Assembly (NCBI GenBank): GCA_965662345.1
Contig: CBFIHE010000029.1
Span: 1-27,074 of the forward strand
Reading direction: 5' to 3'
Origin: UBA6049 sp965662345
GTDB lineage: Bacteria; Bacteroidota; Bacteroidia; Flavobacteriales_G; Salibacteraceae
DNA: 27,074 nucleotides
Part shown: in pieces, positions 6,565 through 14,325 of the stretch
How positions within the stretch are numbered: the first letter of the stretch is position 1
How the letters are laid out: the number at the start of each line of letters is the position of its first letter
The notes under the pieces: generated by a model
Seen by the model: the letters and a program-made list of their open reading frames with translations, nothing else
Told to the model about the DNA's origin: nothing
The model's database searches: none
Translations under genes and position numbers: made by a program

Positions 6565-7576
6565 TGATATTAAAAAGGCGATTGAGCTCTTTTATCTGTT
6601 CTGATCTACCGAGTAAGAAAATCTTGGATCCTTGAACAACTTCTAAGTTCATATCGGGATTCACTACATATTCACCCGATGGTGTTTTATAGCCAACTAT
6701 CAAGCATCCTGTATGGAACCTTTTGGTGAGGTCTTCAAGCGTTTTGTATTTACAATCTGCAGGAACAGTATCAAACGCAATTTCTTCTAAATTGACTTCA
6801 TCACTTCCAATCACACTGATGCGATCAAGAAATTCGTAAACATCAGGTGTTACTACTAAGGAGGCCATATGCATGCCCCCAACTCTCTCTGGCATTATAA
6901 TGTTATCTGCACCAGCCCTTCTAAGCTTACGCTCAGCAGATTCATTGGTAGCTCTAGAAATCAAGGTTAGTTTAGGGTTTAGATCTCTTCCTGTTAGCGT
7001 AACAAATACATTATCTGCATCTTTTGGTAATGTGGTAATAAGCGCACGGGCATTAGAGATTCCTGCTTCTCGCATGGTTTCTTCTTCTGTGGCATCTCCT
7101 TTTACAAACAACCAGTTTTGCTCTCTGCAATATTCCAATGTTTGTTCATCTCGTTCAATGATTACGAATTTCTTCTTGTAAGCCTCTAACGATTTTGCAG
7201 ATTGCATGCCATTTCTTCCCAGACCACAAATGATTACGTGACCCTCTAATGTTCCAATTGCTTTATTCACTTTGTACACTCTAAAGTATTGTCTATACTG
7301 GCCTGAAATGATATTTCTTGTAATAGAGGTTAGTGCGTAGGCGAAGGTAGTGAAACCTGTAATGATTAAAAATGCAGTGAACATTTTGCCGTCTGAAGTA
7401 AGTGGCTGAACCTCCTTAAAACCAACTGTAGAAAGGGTGATTATGGTCATGTAAAACGCATCGCCATAGCTATAATCTTCAAGCAATACATAGCCTTCTG
7501 TGCCCACAAAAATGATTAAGAGCAACAGGGCAAAAGTGAAATATAATTCTTTGAAATACCTGAATCCGGAAACCAC
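6557..7576 (-). CDS. Two-helix potassium channel with RCK/TrkA-N and TrkA-C domains
   Basis: A 339-residue MthK-like protein. It has a first transmembrane helix (about 10-29), a pore helix and filter (MTIITLSTVGFKEV, 43-56) and a second helix (about 63-85). The cytoplasmic RCK Rossmann domain (HVIICGLGRNGMQSAKSLE, 113-131, with GLGRNG) and a TrkA-C domain (about 255-335) follow. RCK domains gate such channels in response to nucleotides or ions. The filter reads TVGFK where canonical channels have TVGYG, so K+ selectivity is an assumption. The start is a GTG at 7576, since no ATG precedes the pore. It lies 4 nt after the PspC-like gene and overlaps the RmlD-like gene by 8 nt. Confidence 0.85.
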   Translation of the reverse strand: MVSGFRYFKELYFTFALLLLIIFVGTEGYVLLEDYSYGDAFYMTIITLSTVGFKEVQPLTSDGKMFTAFLIITGFTTFAYALTSITRNIISGQYRQYFRVYKVNKAIGTLEGHVIICGLGRNGMQSAKSLEAYKKKFVIIERDEQTLEYCREQNWLFVKGDATEEETMREAGISNARALITTLPKDADNVFVTLTGRDLNPKLTLISRATNESAERKLRRAGADNIIMPERVGGMHMASLVVTPDVYEFLDRISVIGSDEVNLEEIAFDTVPADCKYKTLEDLTKRFHTGCLIVGYKTPSGEYVVNPDMNLEVVQGSKIFLLGRSEQIKELNRLFNINA

Positions 7577-7580
7577 CGCG

Positions 7581-7811
7581 TTACAAATCCCAAATAGTAT
7601 CGGTTCTACCAGATTTAAACCAGTTCTTGTTCTTCAAAAAGAAGGCCATAACCAGGTAAATAACTAATGGAGAACCGAATGTGATGAATGAAAGGTAAAT
7701 GAAAGACAATCTGATAGAAGCTGAATTGATGTGTAGCTTCTCACCCCACCACTCGCAAACTCCAAAGGCTTGGCGCTCAAAAAAAGATTGAATCTTATCA
7801 ACTACTTGCAT
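7581..7811 (-). CDS. PspC-domain membrane protein
   Basis: A 76-residue protein with the PspC pattern: a short N-terminal cytoplasmic segment (MQVVDKIQSFFERQAFGVCEWWGEKLHINS), then a hydrophobic segment (about 33-61, RLSFIYLSFITFGSPLVIYLVMAFFL) and a basic tail. PspC-family proteins act in membrane-stress sensing, but this single-domain form has no partners (PspA, PspB) in the window, so the role is unknown. The gene overlaps the end of DUF2851 by 14 nt and precedes the K+ channel by 4 nt. A membrane-stress link to the channel would be inference only. Confidence 0.75.
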   Translation of the reverse strand: MQVVDKIQSFFERQAFGVCEWWGEKLHINSASIRLSFIYLSFITFGSPLVIYLVMAFFLKNKNWFKSGRTDTIWDL

Positions 7812-9006
7812 GTTTCAATATTGAATTTCCTATTCCGCATGACAAACACTTTTTAGCAATGCAGTGCTTGTTAAACAATTGTATCAGCGATTGCGTTTCG
7901 TGTGCAGTCAAGCTTCTCAAAGGTAATGATTTCCACTTCTTGACAATACTGTTCTTTTCCTTTGGAAATTGACTAAAAATAGCTGTTATTCGCTCACATT
8001 CACTTTCTCTGCCAACCTTTTGAAAATATGAAAAGACCACAGGCAAAACGGCATTTATAAAAATATGATGCCTCAACTCTTTAGTAAAAAACTTCTCGTC
8101 TCCTGCCGAAATAGGATTGTTCGCTTTACCCGACTCAACTTGATCTACCCATTGGCTCATGAGTCTGCGAACACTAATGGCTTCGACAAAATTCGCCAAT
8201 ACTTTCTCAGGAAAAGAAGAAGGTCTAACCCCACCATATTTCCAAACATAGGTATTCATGGGCTCTAGGTTATATCTATGCTTCAGAAAATTGAACTCCT
8301 GAGATAACTCTTCTCTATTCTGCCTGCGGTGCAATAGGTTAGCTACACCCAAGAGTAAAGAAAGTAAAGACTTCCTATCTGTTATGTGCTTTTGAAGAAT
8401 TTGATAGGGTAAAGCAGTCGCCAACTCCTCAAAGGGTTGTTGATTAAATTTCCTACCAAAAGATCTAAGTAAGGCACGGTAAGCCACCTCATCCCAATCG
8501 TTTTTAGTCTGAATCAACCACTGGCCAATAAGCTCAGAACGCTCCTCCAACCTTTCAACAAGCATCCTATTGAGCCATTGATTAACCATGAACGGATCCA
8601 ACTCTTTGTGATAAGATGAACAAGGTATTCCATCATTTAACTCCGTTAAATCCGCATAGCGATGCAGTTTAGTAGATGTTACTCTGCCTTTCAGCTCAAG
8701 AACTGGAATATTGCCTGGTGGTGATTCCATATCGTTCTCCCAGACTACATGAAGAATTACATTGGAATAAGCATTGTCTAAGTTATGCTTGTGCAAATTC
8801 CAGTCTGATGTTTTTACGTGTATTTCAATTGGCCCTGCCCATTCTAAGCCATCGAGAATGATTTTACCCATTGAAAAATCTGGTCCTGAAGACCTGTTTC
8901 GGATTCCCGGTGATTTTATGGTGATTGGCTTTCCACAAACGGTATTTAAACTACCATGGCTATAACTCTTGTATTGCCATATGTGATACAATACGACTTC
9001 GTTCAT
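7798..9006 (-). CDS. DUF2851 family protein
   Basis: A 402-residue protein whose N-terminal part matches DUF2851 as I recall it, a family common in Bacteroidota: LYHIWQYKSY, GIRNRSSGPDFSMGKI, GPIEIHVKTSDWNLHKHNLD, VILHVVWEND. The EIHVK-SDW-H-H pattern is reminiscent of a PD-(D/E)xK-like active site, though I cannot confirm a fold. A conserved block in the middle (RLEERSELIGQWL, RSFGRKFNQQPFEELA) and a cysteine pair near the C-terminus (KKCLSCGIG) are also visible. No signal peptide or membrane segment is seen, so it is probably cytoplasmic. The function is unknown. It lies 15 nt after pyrF and overlaps the PspC-like gene. Confidence 0.8.
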   Translation of the reverse strand: MNEVVLYHIWQYKSYSHGSLNTVCGKPITIKSPGIRNRSSGPDFSMGKIILDGLEWAGPIEIHVKTSDWNLHKHNLDNAYSNVILHVVWENDMESPPGNIPVLELKGRVTSTKLHRYADLTELNDGIPCSSYHKELDPFMVNQWLNRMLVERLEERSELIGQWLIQTKNDWDEVAYRALLRSFGRKFNQQPFEELATALPYQILQKHITDRKSLLSLLLGVANLLHRRQNREELSQEFNFLKHRYNLEPMNTYVWKYGGVRPSSFPEKVLANFVEAISVRRLMSQWVDQVESGKANNPISAGDEKFFTKELRHHIFINAVLPVVFSYFQKVGRESECERITAIFSQFPKEKNSIVKKWKSLPLRSLTAHETQSLIQLFNKHCIAKKCLSCGIGNSILKHASS

Positions 9007-9021
9007 AAATAGGTGTTTACT

Positions 9022-9840
9022 TCACACCAAATTATGATTTTTCAAATGAATTGCCATTTCTTGTTGCAATGTATGAGCAGCACTACCAGCTTTTTGGGCA
9101 AAGTCGCTTTTAGAGGATGCATAAATGATTCCTCTTGAAGAGTTCACCAATAACCCACAATCATCTATCATAGCAAAGTCTACCACATCATCTAATGAGC
9201 CTCCTTGCTTCCCAACTCCTGGTACTAGCAAGAAAGAGTTTGGTGCGTATTTTCTGAAGTCGCCTATTGATGGCCCATTTGTGGCTCCAACTACAAACAT
9301 CAGGCTTTTATCATCTGCCCAGGTTTGAGCAGTTTTGGCAACAATTCCATAAAGAGGTGTACCATTCAAATCTTGCTGCTGAAAGTCTGAACTCCCAGGG
9401 TTAGAAGTAAGCCCAAGTAAGATTACCCACTTGTTCTCAAAACCTAAAAAAGGCTTTACGGAGTCCTCTCCCATATAAGGAGCTACTGTAATAGAATCAA
9501 AGGTCATACGCTCCAAAAAAGCTCGCGCATACATGGCTCCAGTATTTCCAATGTCACCTCGTTTGGCATCTGCAATGGTGAAGCACTCGTTAGGTATACA
9601 CTTGAGTGTTTCTCCCATAACCCGCCAACCATCAGCACCTAAATCTTCATAAAATGCCGTATTCAATTTATAAGCAACGGCATAGGCCGATGTTGCCTCA
9701 ATAATGAGTTTATTAAAAGTAAGTACACCTTCTGGTGTTTTGGGCAAACCTTCTGGTAGCTTATTGATATCCGAGTCTAGTCCTACGCATAGGAAAGAAG
9801 ACTTTTTCTTGATTTGATTGACTAGCTCTTGTCTATTCAT
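9022..9840 (-). CDS. pyrF: Orotidine 5'-phosphate decarboxylase, long (type 2) form
   Basis: A 272-residue enzyme that converts OMP to UMP, the last step of de novo pyrimidine synthesis. The catalytic motif DAKRGDIGNT (91-100) contains the Asp-Lys-Asp triad, preceded by YKLNTAFYEDLG and CVGLDSD. The 270-residue length, rather than about 235, places it in the longer type 2 group found in Bacteroidota, Actinobacteria and Mycobacteria. PGVGKQGG (about 207-214) and a phosphate-binding NSSRGI follow near the C-terminus. It starts 3 nt after the prfA stop, so the two are almost certainly co-transcribed and translationally coupled. Confidence 0.95.
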   Translation of the reverse strand: MNRQELVNQIKKKSSFLCVGLDSDINKLPEGLPKTPEGVLTFNKLIIEATSAYAVAYKLNTAFYEDLGADGWRVMGETLKCIPNECFTIADAKRGDIGNTGAMYARAFLERMTFDSITVAPYMGEDSVKPFLGFENKWVILLGLTSNPGSSDFQQQDLNGTPLYGIVAKTAQTWADDKSLMFVVGATNGPSIGDFRKYAPNSFLLVPGVGKQGGSLDDVVDFAMIDDCGLLVNSSRGIIYASSKSDFAQKAGSAAHTLQQEMAIHLKNHNLV

Positions 9841-9843
9841 GAT

Positions 9844-10917
9844 CTAAAGCGTTTCACCAGCTTTCATTTTCTCGGCATTCTCTGCAACCTTTAGCGCTTC
9901 AATCATATCTTCTACATCTCCATTCATAAAGGAGTTCAAGTTGTAAATAGTCTTGTTGATTCTATGATCGGTAACTCTACCTTGTGGGTAATTATACGTT
10001 CTGATTTTAGCTGATCGGTCTCCTGATGAAACCAATGATTTACGATGGGCAGCTCTCTCTTCTTGAGCCCGTTCTAGCTCTTTTTGATATAACCTAGATC
10101 GCATAACCTGTAGTGCTTTGTCGTAGTTCTTATGTTGTGATCTACCATCTTGACATTCAACTACCAATCCTGTAGGTATGTGAGTTAAGCGAACAGCAGA
10201 CTCTGTTTTGTTCACGTGCTGTCCACCCGCACCAGAAGACCTGTATGTATCTTTCTTAATATCCTTAATGTTTAGCTCTACATCTACCTCTTCTGCTTCT
10301 GGCAGAACCGCAACCGTAATCGCAGAAGTATGAACCCTTCCTTGAGACTCTGTTTCTGGCACTCGCTGAACACGATGCACGCCACTTTCAAACTTGAGGT
10401 TGCCGTAAATACCTTCACCTTTAACCTCCATGGATATCTCTTTAAATCCTTTGGTTCCGCCTTCTGTAGAGTTTATGACTTCTGTTTGCCATCCTTTTTC
10501 TTTGAACCACATTGTATACAAACGATACATATCTTCAACAAAGATGCAGGCTTCATCTCCTCCTGTGCCAGCGCGTAGTTCTACTATAGCGTTTTTGACA
10601 TCTTCTGGGTCTTTTGGTATCAGTAAAACCTTTAACTCTTCTTCTAGATTATCTCGCTGTTCATTCAGGATTGGAATCTCTTCCTTGGCCATTTCCTTAA
10701 GCTCTGGGTCTTCATTGGAAGAAGCAATTTCTTTGTTGGTCTCCAAGTTTTCTAATACAGACTTATAGGTGTGGTAAACATTAACCACCTCTTCTAAGTC
10801 TTTATATTCCCTATTCAGCTTCACGTAGCGATCCATATCTGCAATGATATCAGGATCTGTAATCAGTCTTCCCACTTCTTCAAAGCGGTCTGCTATGTCT
10901 TGTAGTTTATCCAGCAT
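9844..10917 (-). CDS. prfA: Peptide chain release factor 1
   Basis: A 357-residue class I release factor that reads UAA and UAG. The N-terminal helical domain (1-95) is followed by the RF1-type codon-recognition PxT tripeptide as P-E-T (187-189, in RVPETESQGRVHTSA). The universal GGQ (231-233, in SSGAGGQHVNKTES) positions the hydrolytic water, and its Gln is the PrmC methylation site. RDRSAKIRTYNYPQGRVTDHRI-type residues follow near the C-terminus. No frameshift site is present, as expected for RF1 rather than RF2. The gene starts 2 nt after purM and ends 3 nt before pyrF. prmC is not next to it. Confidence 0.97.
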   Translation of the reverse strand: MLDKLQDIADRFEEVGRLITDPDIIADMDRYVKLNREYKDLEEVVNVYHTYKSVLENLETNKEIASSNEDPELKEMAKEEIPILNEQRDNLEEELKVLLIPKDPEDVKNAIVELRAGTGGDEACIFVEDMYRLYTMWFKEKGWQTEVINSTEGGTKGFKEISMEVKGEGIYGNLKFESGVHRVQRVPETESQGRVHTSAITVAVLPEAEEVDVELNIKDIKKDTYRSSGAGGQHVNKTESAVRLTHIPTGLVVECQDGRSQHKNYDKALQVMRSRLYQKELERAQEERAAHRKSLVSSGDRSAKIRTYNYPQGRVTDHRINKTIYNLNSFMNGDVEDMIEALKVAENAEKMKAGETL

Positions 10918-10919
10918 CG

Positions 10920-12092
10920 CTATGCGTATTCAAATGTGCCTAATTCAGAACTAATAGTAAGTTTCTTCGTGTCGGAAGCTTCAACTCTTCCTATAACCTG
11001 TGCATCAACATTAAAGGAGTTCGCTATTTCAATAATGCGAACAGCGGCCTGCTCGTTCGTGTATACCTCCATACGATGCCCCATATTAAAGACCTTGTAC
11101 ATTTCAGAAGATTCAGTTCCACTTTGGGCCTGAATAAGCTTGAATAATGGAGGAATCGGTAACATGTTGTCTTTAATTACATGCACGTTGTCTACGAAGT
11201 GAAGCACTTTAGTTTGTGCACCACCACTGCAATGAACCATTCCAGATATATCTTTGCGCAGTTCATCAAGAACCTTTTTGATAATTGGTGCGTATGTGCG
11301 CGTTGGAGATAAAACTAATTTACCTGCATCAACAGGGACACCCTTCACAGATTGTGTAAGTTCCATATCGCCTGAATAAACCAACTCTTCTGGTACACCT
11401 GGGTCAAAAGTCTCTGGATATTTGCTCGCGACATTACCTGAAAAGACATCATGTCTAGCACTCGTTAAACCGTTGCTACCCATACCACCGTTGTATGTAG
11501 ATTCATAAGATGCTTGACCATAGCTAGCTAAACCAACAATAACATTACCCGGCTTAATGTTAGCGTTATCAATTACGAGGTCTCGTTTAATTCTTGCTGT
11601 AACTGTAGAGTCTACAATTATCGTTCGCACTAAATCACCAACATCTGCTGTTTCGCCACCCGTTGAAATAATAGAAACACCTGCACCTTTGAGATTTTCC
11701 AACAACTCTTCTGTGCCATTAATAACAGCAGAAATAACCTCACCTGGAATAAGATTCTTGTTTCTACCAATTGTGGACGACAATAGAATATTATCGGTAG
11801 CTCCAACGCACAACAAATCAACAATATTCATAATGAGAGCATCTTGAGCAATTCCTTTCCAAACGCTCAAATCATTGGTTTCCTTCCAGTACGCATAGGC
11901 CAGCGATGACTTTGTTCCTGCACCATCTGCATGCATTACAATGGCGTAGTTTTCATCTCCTGTAAGGTAATCTGGAACTATCTTACAAAATGCCTTTGGG
12001 TACAAACCCTTATCTACGTTCTTAATGGCATTGTGCACATCTGTTTTATCTGCGGAAACGCCTCTTGCTGCGTATCTTGATGCATCGCTCAT
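10920..12092 (-). CDS. purM: Phosphoribosylformylglycinamidine cyclo-ligase (AIR synthetase)
   Basis: A 390-residue PurM, the ATP-dependent ring-closing enzyme of purine synthesis (FGAM to AIR). It has the family's MHADGAGTKSSLAY substrate loop, GIAQDALIMNIVD, STGGETADVGD and the glycine-rich NGLTSARHD. It is about 45 residues longer than the E. coli enzyme, which is usual for the Bacteroidota subgroup. It is the first gene of a run of seven that includes pyrF. Only 17 nt separate its ATG from the preceding porE-like terminator (12110-12139), and no TAnnTTTG element is visible there. It is therefore transcribed either by read-through or from a non-consensus promoter overlapping that hairpin. 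Confidence 0.93.
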   Translation of the reverse strand: MSDASRYAARGVSADKTDVHNAIKNVDKGLYPKAFCKIVPDYLTGDENYAIVMHADGAGTKSSLAYAYWKETNDLSVWKGIAQDALIMNIVDLLCVGATDNILLSSTIGRNKNLIPGEVISAVINGTEELLENLKGAGVSIISTGGETADVGDLVRTIIVDSTVTARIKRDLVIDNANIKPGNVIVGLASYGQASYESTYNGGMGSNGLTSARHDVFSGNVASKYPETFDPGVPEELVYSGDMELTQSVKGVPVDAGKLVLSPTRTYAPIIKKVLDELRKDISGMVHCSGGAQTKVLHFVDNVHVIKDNMLPIPPLFKLIQAQSGTESSEMYKVFNMGHRMEVYTNEQAAVRIIEIANSFNVDAQVIGRVEASDTKKLTISSELGTFEYA

Positions 12093-12109
12093 AATTCTTG
12101 TATAAACAA

Positions 12110-12139
12110 CGAAGCACCTCGAAAAATCGAGATGCTTCG
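12110..12139 (-). terminator. Rho-independent terminator of the PorE-like gene
   Basis: A 13-bp stem (12110-12122 with 12127-12139) with a 4-nt loop. The single C-A mismatch on the plus strand becomes a G-U wobble in minus-strand RNA, and TTGTTT follows. It begins 21 nt past the porE-like stop and ends 17 nt before the purM ATG. It could act as a terminator or as an attenuator for the purM run. Confidence 0.75.
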
Positions 12140-12160
12140 CAATTAGTATTCTATGTTACG

Positions 12161-14203
12161 CTACTCTTCTCCAGACTCGCTTTCTTCTCCACCTGTTGCA
12201 GGTGCAGGAGGTGCTGCTGGTACGTAATCATCTTTAATTACGCGGAATGTAGTTCTACGATTCTTCTGGTGGGCTGCTTCTTGTTCTTCTTTTGTAGGAA
12301 GTGAAGCAATTTGCTCATCAGATATTGTTGGTTGGCTCTCACCATAACCCTTAGCAACCATACGCTCTTGAGGTATCCCTTTTGAGGCGAGATAATCTAC
12401 ACAAGACTGAGCACGTTTTTGAGATAGCGTTTGGTTAGATGCATCGCTACCTCGTGTATCTGTATGTGCCATTAACTCAATTACAATGTTGGGGTTATCT
12501 ACCAACGTTTGATATAAATAGTCTAGTGAATCCTTAGAATTAACTGAATCATTCACCTGCAATTCCCAACGAGCTAAATCATAGCGAACCTCTGGAAACT
12601 TGATCTCTTTGGTTCTGATAGACTGCAATTTAAAGTCATGTTTAAAACGAGTTGACTTTTCTACGCCCACTGTGGTTTCTTGACCCTTACTTTTCAAATA
12701 TCCATCGGCCGTAACCTCCATGGTGTATGACGTGTTTTCAACAACATATCTTCCCACACCTTCTTCTTCAGTAGCTGCTTTCTCATCAAACTCAAAAAAT
12801 CCTAGCTCATCTGCAGTAACCTCTACAGAGCTACCATCTGTACCTGCTAGTAAAATCTTGGCTCCTGGAATTGGATCACCTGTTTCAACATCTGTAATCA
12901 CACCATCTATGATGAACTTCAAAGGTGGAATTCTGAAACTCCAGATATCATCGCTTCCACGGCCACCATCTCTATCAGAGGTTAAGAAACCGCGATCTTT
13001 ATTTCCTTCGAAAATAATTCCGAAATCATTTGCACTTGAGTTAATTGGTGCCTTCATGTTCTCTGGCTCTCCCCAAGCATCTGACTCACCATTTCGCTCT
13101 GCAACAAAAATGTCGAGTCCGCCCATTCCTGGGTGCCCGTTCGAAGCGAAAAACAATCTGCCATCTTTATGAATGTAAGGGAACATTTCGTCACCTTTAG
13201 TATTTACTCCAGCAACGTTCACAGGCGTTCCCCATGTTTTCTCCTTCTTATCGTACTTAATAAACCAAATGTCTCTGCCCCCTCTACCTCCAGGCATATC
13301 TGAAGCGAAAAACAAGTATAAATCGTTCAAACCAATACTTGGATGACCAACCTTATTTGTGTCTGGCTTTTTAATAGGAACTAATTCAGCCTCGGCCCAT
13401 TCACGGCCCTGCTTTCTAGCCTTATAAATATCACAACCTAACACCTTATTCTTGGCAGAAACACACTTTGTAAAGTAAAGTTCTTTGAAGCGTTTATCCA
13501 TAGAAGATGATCCTACGTTCGCCTCTGGCATGTTCACTGTTTCATTTAATGGTTCAGGAACTGACCACTTACCTTTTTTATCTCTTTCTGTATGCCATAG
13601 AGCTGAGAAAGACTGGCCAGTATTTAAATCCATTTCACTTCCGAAAGCTCCTTCACGAGTAGAAGTAAGAATCAATTCATCATATCTTTTAGCAGCGAAA
13701 GCAGGACTAAAGTCATATTGCTTTGAGTTCAATAACGGCTCCACCTCCACAACAAATCGGGTTGGATTATCTGTCCATTCCTGAGCTAGTTGACACTGCT
13801 CTATACCCTTAGGACCTCTAGGGTCACCTTCATTTTCATCTTTAAACTTCTGAAATTCGGTAATGGCCTCATCATATCTACCTTGCTTACGGATAGCATC
13901 GGCATAATAATATTGCGCATCTGGATCTGGGTGACCAGCTAGTACCGCTTTTTTAAGCCAACTTTCAGCATTCTCATTATCCTGCAACTCGTAGTATGAC
14001 CTACCGATGTTGCAAAGAATACGTTTCTTTTCAGCAACTTTTTTTTCTTTTGAATAGGCTTTTTTGTAAAGGTCTATAGCGTTGAAATAGGCAAAATTCT
14101 TGAATGCCGCATCTGCTTCTGCCGTAGGATTCTGCTGTGCTACAGCCATAATGGACGATGCTAGAAGAGATAAAATCAGTAGCGAATTCTTCAATAGTTT
14201 CAT
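12161..14203 (-). CDS. PorE-like outer-membrane protein: TPR, PD40 propeller, CRD and OmpA C-terminal domain
   Basis: A 680-residue protein. The N-terminal signal peptide is MKLLKNSLLILSLLASSIMA...A/QQ. TPR-like helices (about 25-140) are followed by a WD40-like PD40 beta-propeller (about 155-435; repeated blocks such as YFTKCVSAKNKVLGCDIY, LFFASNGHPGMGGLDIFV, GFLTSDRDGGRGSDDIW). A carboxypeptidase-regulatory-like fold (about 442-525, DGVITDVETGDPIPGA) and an OmpA_C peptidoglycan-binding domain (about 560-662, HTDTRGSDASNQTLSQKRAQ) complete it. The C-terminus is acidic and Pro/Ala-rich. This order is that of PorE, a T9SS component anchoring the machinery to peptidoglycan in Porphyromonas. Many Bacteroidota have several paralogues, so T9SS membership is likely but not proven. 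ATG at 14203 fits the signal peptide; the upstream TTG is not used. Confidence 0.85.
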   Translation of the reverse strand: MKLLKNSLLILSLLASSIMAVAQQNPTAEADAAFKNFAYFNAIDLYKKAYSKEKKVAEKKRILCNIGRSYYELQDNENAESWLKKAVLAGHPDPDAQYYYADAIRKQGRYDEAITEFQKFKDENEGDPRGPKGIEQCQLAQEWTDNPTRFVVEVEPLLNSKQYDFSPAFAAKRYDELILTSTREGAFGSEMDLNTGQSFSALWHTERDKKGKWSVPEPLNETVNMPEANVGSSSMDKRFKELYFTKCVSAKNKVLGCDIYKARKQGREWAEAELVPIKKPDTNKVGHPSIGLNDLYLFFASDMPGGRGGRDIWFIKYDKKEKTWGTPVNVAGVNTKGDEMFPYIHKDGRLFFASNGHPGMGGLDIFVAERNGESDAWGEPENMKAPINSSANDFGIIFEGNKDRGFLTSDRDGGRGSDDIWSFRIPPLKFIIDGVITDVETGDPIPGAKILLAGTDGSSVEVTADELGFFEFDEKAATEEEGVGRYVVENTSYTMEVTADGYLKSKGQETTVGVEKSTRFKHDFKLQSIRTKEIKFPEVRYDLARWELQVNDSVNSKDSLDYLYQTLVDNPNIVIELMAHTDTRGSDASNQTLSQKRAQSCVDYLASKGIPQERMVAKGYGESQPTISDEQIASLPTKEEQEAAHQKNRRTTFRVIKDDYVPAAPPAPATGGEESESGEE

Positions 14204-14275
14204 GTGCAATTACTTATGTAATAAACTTTAGGTCCTTGATTAAGTCAGCCAAAATAATAAAAATCGTGGGATTAA

Positions 14276-14311
14276 TTATGAAAGCCCCGCACAAGTGCAG
14301 GGCTTTCATAA
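14276..14311 (-). terminator. glnN terminator hairpin
   Basis: An inverted repeat of 17 bp (14276-14292 with 14295-14311) has a 2-nt centre, so the innermost pairs must open to form the loop. The sole C-A mismatch on the plus strand is a G-U pair in minus-strand RNA. It starts 15 nt after the glnN stop. The T-run is poor (TTTCATAATTAAT), so efficiency is uncertain. Confidence 0.7.
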
Positions 14312-14325
14312 GAATTTTTCAGTAT

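Noticed and set aside
12720..13172. A 150-codon open frame on the plus strand opposite the PorE-like gene.
   Set aside because: Serine- and proline-rich mirror of the real gene, with no start signal or family match.
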